A stretch of 6,362 nt of DNA from JBCCWF01 sp038520475 (GTDB lineage Bacteria; Cyanobacteriota; Cyanobacteriia; CAKZMO01): NCBI GenBank assembly GCA_038520475.1, contig JBCBLF010000270.1, positions 1 through 6,362 of the forward strand. Direction: 5' to 3'. Under the pieces are notes generated by a model that was not told the DNA's origin, ran no database searches, and worked only from the letters and a program-made list of their open reading frames with translations. Both the position numbers and the translations under genes were made by a program. This document shows, one piece after another, positions 4,173 through 6,362 of this stretch (the first letter of the stretch is position 1; every line of letters begins with the position of its first letter).

Positions 4173-4823
4173 TCAGAACTCGTCCAATGATTCGGATGAT
4201 TCGGTGGGAGACGAGCTGGAAATGAGGCTTATCTGACTGCCTTTAATGACAGGCGTCGATCGCTCGTCTCCTGACGTTCTGTCCTTCCAGTGGTCAATCA
4301 CAACTTGGCCGATAATCCCTACTTGTCCACCCTTGCGGGTGTAGTCTGCCGCCACCTCAGCCGTTTTCCCCCACAGTTCAACCGTGAACCAATCAGGATC
4401 GCTATTGGACGAACCTCGTACAGCAACAGAGAAGTTAGAGACGACATTGCCGGACCCGAAATAGCGAACATCTGGATCTTGTCCGAGTCGTCCGATGAGG
4501 CTGACTTGGTTCAGGTTAAGCTCGACTTCTGGCAGACAATGCACTCGACTGGCGGTAATTGAAATGTGCTTTTCCTTATGCTCGTTAACCTCACGGACCG
4601 ACGTTTTCAGTCGCCCTTCAACCACCACCGTGGTAGCTTGATGGACCGTTTCTGCAAGCTCTTGAGCCAAGTTATTCCAAGCCACAACCTTTATCACGTC
4701 ACTGTCCGATGTTTTAGGATTCTGTAGCCGAAGCATGAATTCACATATCGGAGTTTGATTATCAGCAGTGTAGCGGAGTTGAGGTTCACTCGCCACGAGA
4801 CCAGACATGATGATTGATTTCAT
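4173..4823 (-). CDS. ssb: two-domain single-stranded DNA-binding protein (Ycf41-like half plus SSB half)
   Basis: 216 residues with two OB-fold domains. Residues 1-98 resemble the cyanobacterial Ycf41/Slr1034 family (PQLRYTADNQTP, IKVVAWNNLAQEL, VVVEGRL). Residues 103-202 resemble cyanobacterial chromosomal SSB (VSLIGRLGQDPDVRYFGSG, DPDWFTVELWGKTAEVAADY, TPVIKG). A short Ser-rich linker leads to an acidic tip ESLDEF, like the C-terminal DDDIPF tip with which SSB recruits partner proteins. The usual bacterial SSB has one OB fold and works as a tetramer; two-fold versions such as those of Deinococcus and Thermus work as dimers, so dimerisation is likely here. It coats ssDNA and could be the partner of the nearby Sak4-like ATPase. 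AAGGA lies about 10 bases before the ATG, a little long, but the start matches both families' N-terminus. Confidence 0.93.
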   Translation of the reverse strand: MKSIIMSGLVASEPQLRYTADNQTPICEFMLRLQNPKTSDSDVIKVVAWNNLAQELAETVHQATTVVVEGRLKTSVREVNEHKEKHISITASRVHCLPEVELNLNQVSLIGRLGQDPDVRYFGSGNVVSNFSVAVRGSSNSDPDWFTVELWGKTAEVAADYTRKGGQVGIIGQVVIDHWKDRTSGDERSTPVIKGSQISLISSSSPTESSESLDEF

Positions 4824-4882
4824 AGTCTTGAGTTCCTTTTTTTCAACGTTTCAGATAAACAAGGCGATAGCCTTTCTTGGCG
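4824..4882 (-). promoter_or_regulatory. ssb leader with a short hairpin
   Basis: 59 bases between the upstream gene stop and the ssb start. The hairpin AAGGC-GATA-GCCTT (4861-4874) lies 8 bases past the stop and is followed on the minus strand by GTTTATC, a weak terminator at best. AAAAAAAGGA precedes ssb. Confidence 0.4.
4861..4874. repeat. GGCGAWAGCC hairpin, copy 3
   Basis: AAGGCGATAGCCTT; a 5-bp stem with a GATA loop in the leader of ssb. With one base before it, it differs from copy 1 at one position over 14 bases. Confidence 0.5.
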
Positions 4883-6362
4883 CTACTGGACTTGAAGTTG
4901 GGGTGTTGGACTACGGGGCTGGATGAAGGGTCGCTGACTGAATGCTTGAACGTCACGCCTCATTTGTGCAGCTTGGGGCTGAGATAGGGTGACGGATTCA
5001 TGCCGATACTCCAGGGGTGGTTTACGACTTGCTACCCCATAGCTGGAACTCAACCGTTGACCTAGTGCCAAAATCTTGTCGGCTTTTGTTGAATTACCCT
5101 CATCTTTGGCCGCAACATACCAATCTAGAAGTTCGTTCCGGGTTGGTTGATATCGACCTGACGTGTCAGACTCGATTCGTCTCGCGATGTGCTCAAGCGT
5201 CTCGCTCCCTTTAGCCTCATCCATCGCATTCTCAACAAGTGCCTGTTGATAGGCTTGTAGCTCTGAGAGTAGTCGGGCATCTGGATGACCGCTGCCGAAC
5301 CAATGCTCAAAGTGGATCCGATCATTGGTTCGCCCACTCTTCGGTGTTAATCGAGCCGTCCATCCATTCGTTGCTCGTGCCATGGACAGATATTTTTGGT
5401 CAGCGCCAACAGCACCGAAGAAGTCTGCATCCTTCATTGCTTCATTCGGCGTTTGAGGCGTATCGAGCCGCATCGCATGGACGCCATTTCGAGTGGAATA
5501 CATCGCCCATACTTCATTGGGATGGGCATTGCACCGTTGTTCGAAGTGGGGGGCAACCTCAGACAGCGGCCGATCAATGTCGATCGTCACTAGATCAGTG
5601 AATCTCGCGTAACTGTGATCGTGGGTGGTGAAGTGAACAGATTCAATATCCAGAGCTGAGGTTTTATGGCTAACAACTGTGAAGCTTGGATCTGGCTCCA
5701 ATCGGCTGAGCATGGTTGCATTGGGCACTGCAACCATGCCACATGCTGATAAGTCGTCGGCCTCTTGCGCTTCTAGAAACTGAAATCCTGCCGATAGCTC
5801 TCCCTCATATTTGAACTGGAGCGGGAGAGGCGTAATGGACTGTTCGAACTGCTGAAGGGATTCAGCATCGGGAAAATCAATCGTGAGCACTGTCTGTGCC
5901 ACCCGCCCCTGGGTCAGCCGTTCCGTTTTAGGCTTCAATCCCAAGGCTTCAGCATGCTCTATTACTGATAGAATCGCAGGGTCCTGGGGCGTGTAGGGCT
6001 CACAGCTATCGTTATTCACGAAGCGATACAGGCAATGAGAAGCATCGGTATCCAGGATTGTGGCAGGGGATCGGTCTGGTTCAGGCAGTGACACCGCAAT
6101 GACATCATGAACTTGCACTTCAGCGATGGTTCCATGATCTCGATTGAGTGTTGCAGTGAGCATTTTATTCAATGATTGAGTTCGCGCCAAAGCGTTTGTG
6201 TCAATCTTCGAGACAATCCCGATGGTTTTGCTGTTGCTCATCGTTGTGGCGATCGCACTTCCATCGCCCTGGCGCTCAAACTGTACCTCGACGGGTTCCT
6301 GCTGCCACGGGTGGTCTGAGAAATCGTGCTGACTCAGTTTCTTAATCTGAATAACCTGACTG
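4883..6362 (-). CDS. large hypothetical protein, 5' end outside the window; weak primase-like motifs
   Basis: The frame has an ATG at 6241 (452 residues) but no ribosome binding site there, and it stays open for 40 more codons to the window edge with coding-like content (SQVIQIKKLSQHDFSDHPW...). The true start is therefore probably beyond 6362. Numbering from the 6241 Met: DLVTIDIDRP at 216-225 has a D-x-D pair (D221, D223), followed by WAMYSTRNGVHAMRL at 245-259 (H255) and a basic GWTARLTPKSGR at 293-304. A D-x-D strand followed by a Gly-x-His strand is the order seen in archaeo-eukaryotic-type primases, common on plasmids; the match is short, so this is a low-confidence suggestion. The last ~50 residues are Pro/Gln-rich and look disordered. 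It precedes ssb by 59 bases on the same strand, consistent with a replication role. Confidence 0.8.
   Translation of the reverse strand, partial: SQVIQIKKLSQHDFSDHPWQQEPVEVQFERQGDGSAIATTMSNSKTIGIVSKIDTNALARTQSLNKMLTATLNRDHGTIAEVQVHDVIAVSLPEPDRSPATILDTDASHCLYRFVNNDSCEPYTPQDPAILSVIEHAEALGLKPKTERLTQGRVAQTVLTIDFPDAESLQQFEQSITPLPLQFKYEGELSAGFQFLEAQEADDLSACGMVAVPNATMLSRLEPDPSFTVVSHKTSALDIESVHFTTHDHSYARFTDLVTIDIDRPLSEVAPHFEQRCNAHPNEVWAMYSTRNGVHAMRLDTPQTPNEAMKDADFFGAVGADQKYLSMARATNGWTARLTPKSGRTNDRIHFEHWFGSGHPDARLLSELQAYQQALVENAMDEAKGSETLEHIARRIESDTSGRYQPTRNELLDWYVAAKDEGNSTKADKILALGQRLSSSYGVASRKPPLEYRHESVTLSQPQAAQMRRDVQAFSQRPFIQPRSPTPQLQVQ
6249..6256. repeat. HIP1 octamer
   Basis: GCGATCGC, just upstream of the internal ATG of the right-hand gene. 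Confidence 0.85.

Noticed and set aside
5239..5601. Plus-strand 120-codon frame opposite the right-hand gene
   Set aside because: No ribosome binding site or recognisable domain; His/Ser/Arg-rich composition typical of antisense reading.
1..6362. CRISPR array, tRNA, rRNA or iteron-type origin
   Set aside because: No regularly spaced repeats, no cloverleaf-like segment with CCA-type end, and no tandem iterons were seen on either strand.

Overview
The window looks like part of a cyanobacterial plasmid or other accessory replicon. Three perfect copies of the cyanobacterial octamer GCGATCGC (HIP1) lie at 2393, 2781 and 6249. The SSB protein combines a Ycf41/Slr1034-like half with a cyanobacterial-type SSB half. 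An Acaryochloris-like or other filamentous/unicellular cyanobacterial host fits, but the sequence alone cannot name the species. No rRNA, tRNA, CRISPR array or recognisable replication origin was found.

Layout: (1) Positions 1-1023, plus strand: a small unrecognised ORF, or the tail of a gene entering from the left, overlaps ATGA-style with a 217-residue coiled-coil protein that has one membrane helix near its C-terminus. That architecture recalls plasmid mobilisation accessory proteins, but this is inference. (2) Positions 1011-1060: a perfect 22-bp inverted repeat forms a bidirectional terminator between this block and everything to its right, which is on the minus strand. (3) Positions 1060-2487: two small paralogous minus-strand genes of unknown function. 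The upstream one is broken by a complete 843-bp IS6-family element (1417-2259) with matching 13-bp terminal repeats and an 8-bp target duplication. Removing the element and one duplication copy in silico restores a 79-residue frame, the same length as its intact neighbour. (4) Positions 2543-6362, minus strand: a DNA-metabolism block. In transcription order it has a large protein entering from beyond the right edge (weak primase-like signature), a two-OB-fold SSB with an acidic tip, a small membrane-anchored protein with a C-terminal SAP-type DNA-binding motif, and a RecA-fold ATPase of the AAA_24/Sak4-like type.

Taken together, a Sak4-like annealase/ATPase beside its own SSB is a known phage/plasmid recombination pairing. 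The unusual parts here are the SSB's domain fusion and the membrane-tethered SAP protein between the two genes. The minus-strand genes are not tightly packed: each has its own leader, ssb is followed by a good intrinsic terminator, and three of the leaders carry near-identical short hairpins (GGCGAWAGCC on the plus strand). The genes may therefore be regulated individually rather than as one operon.
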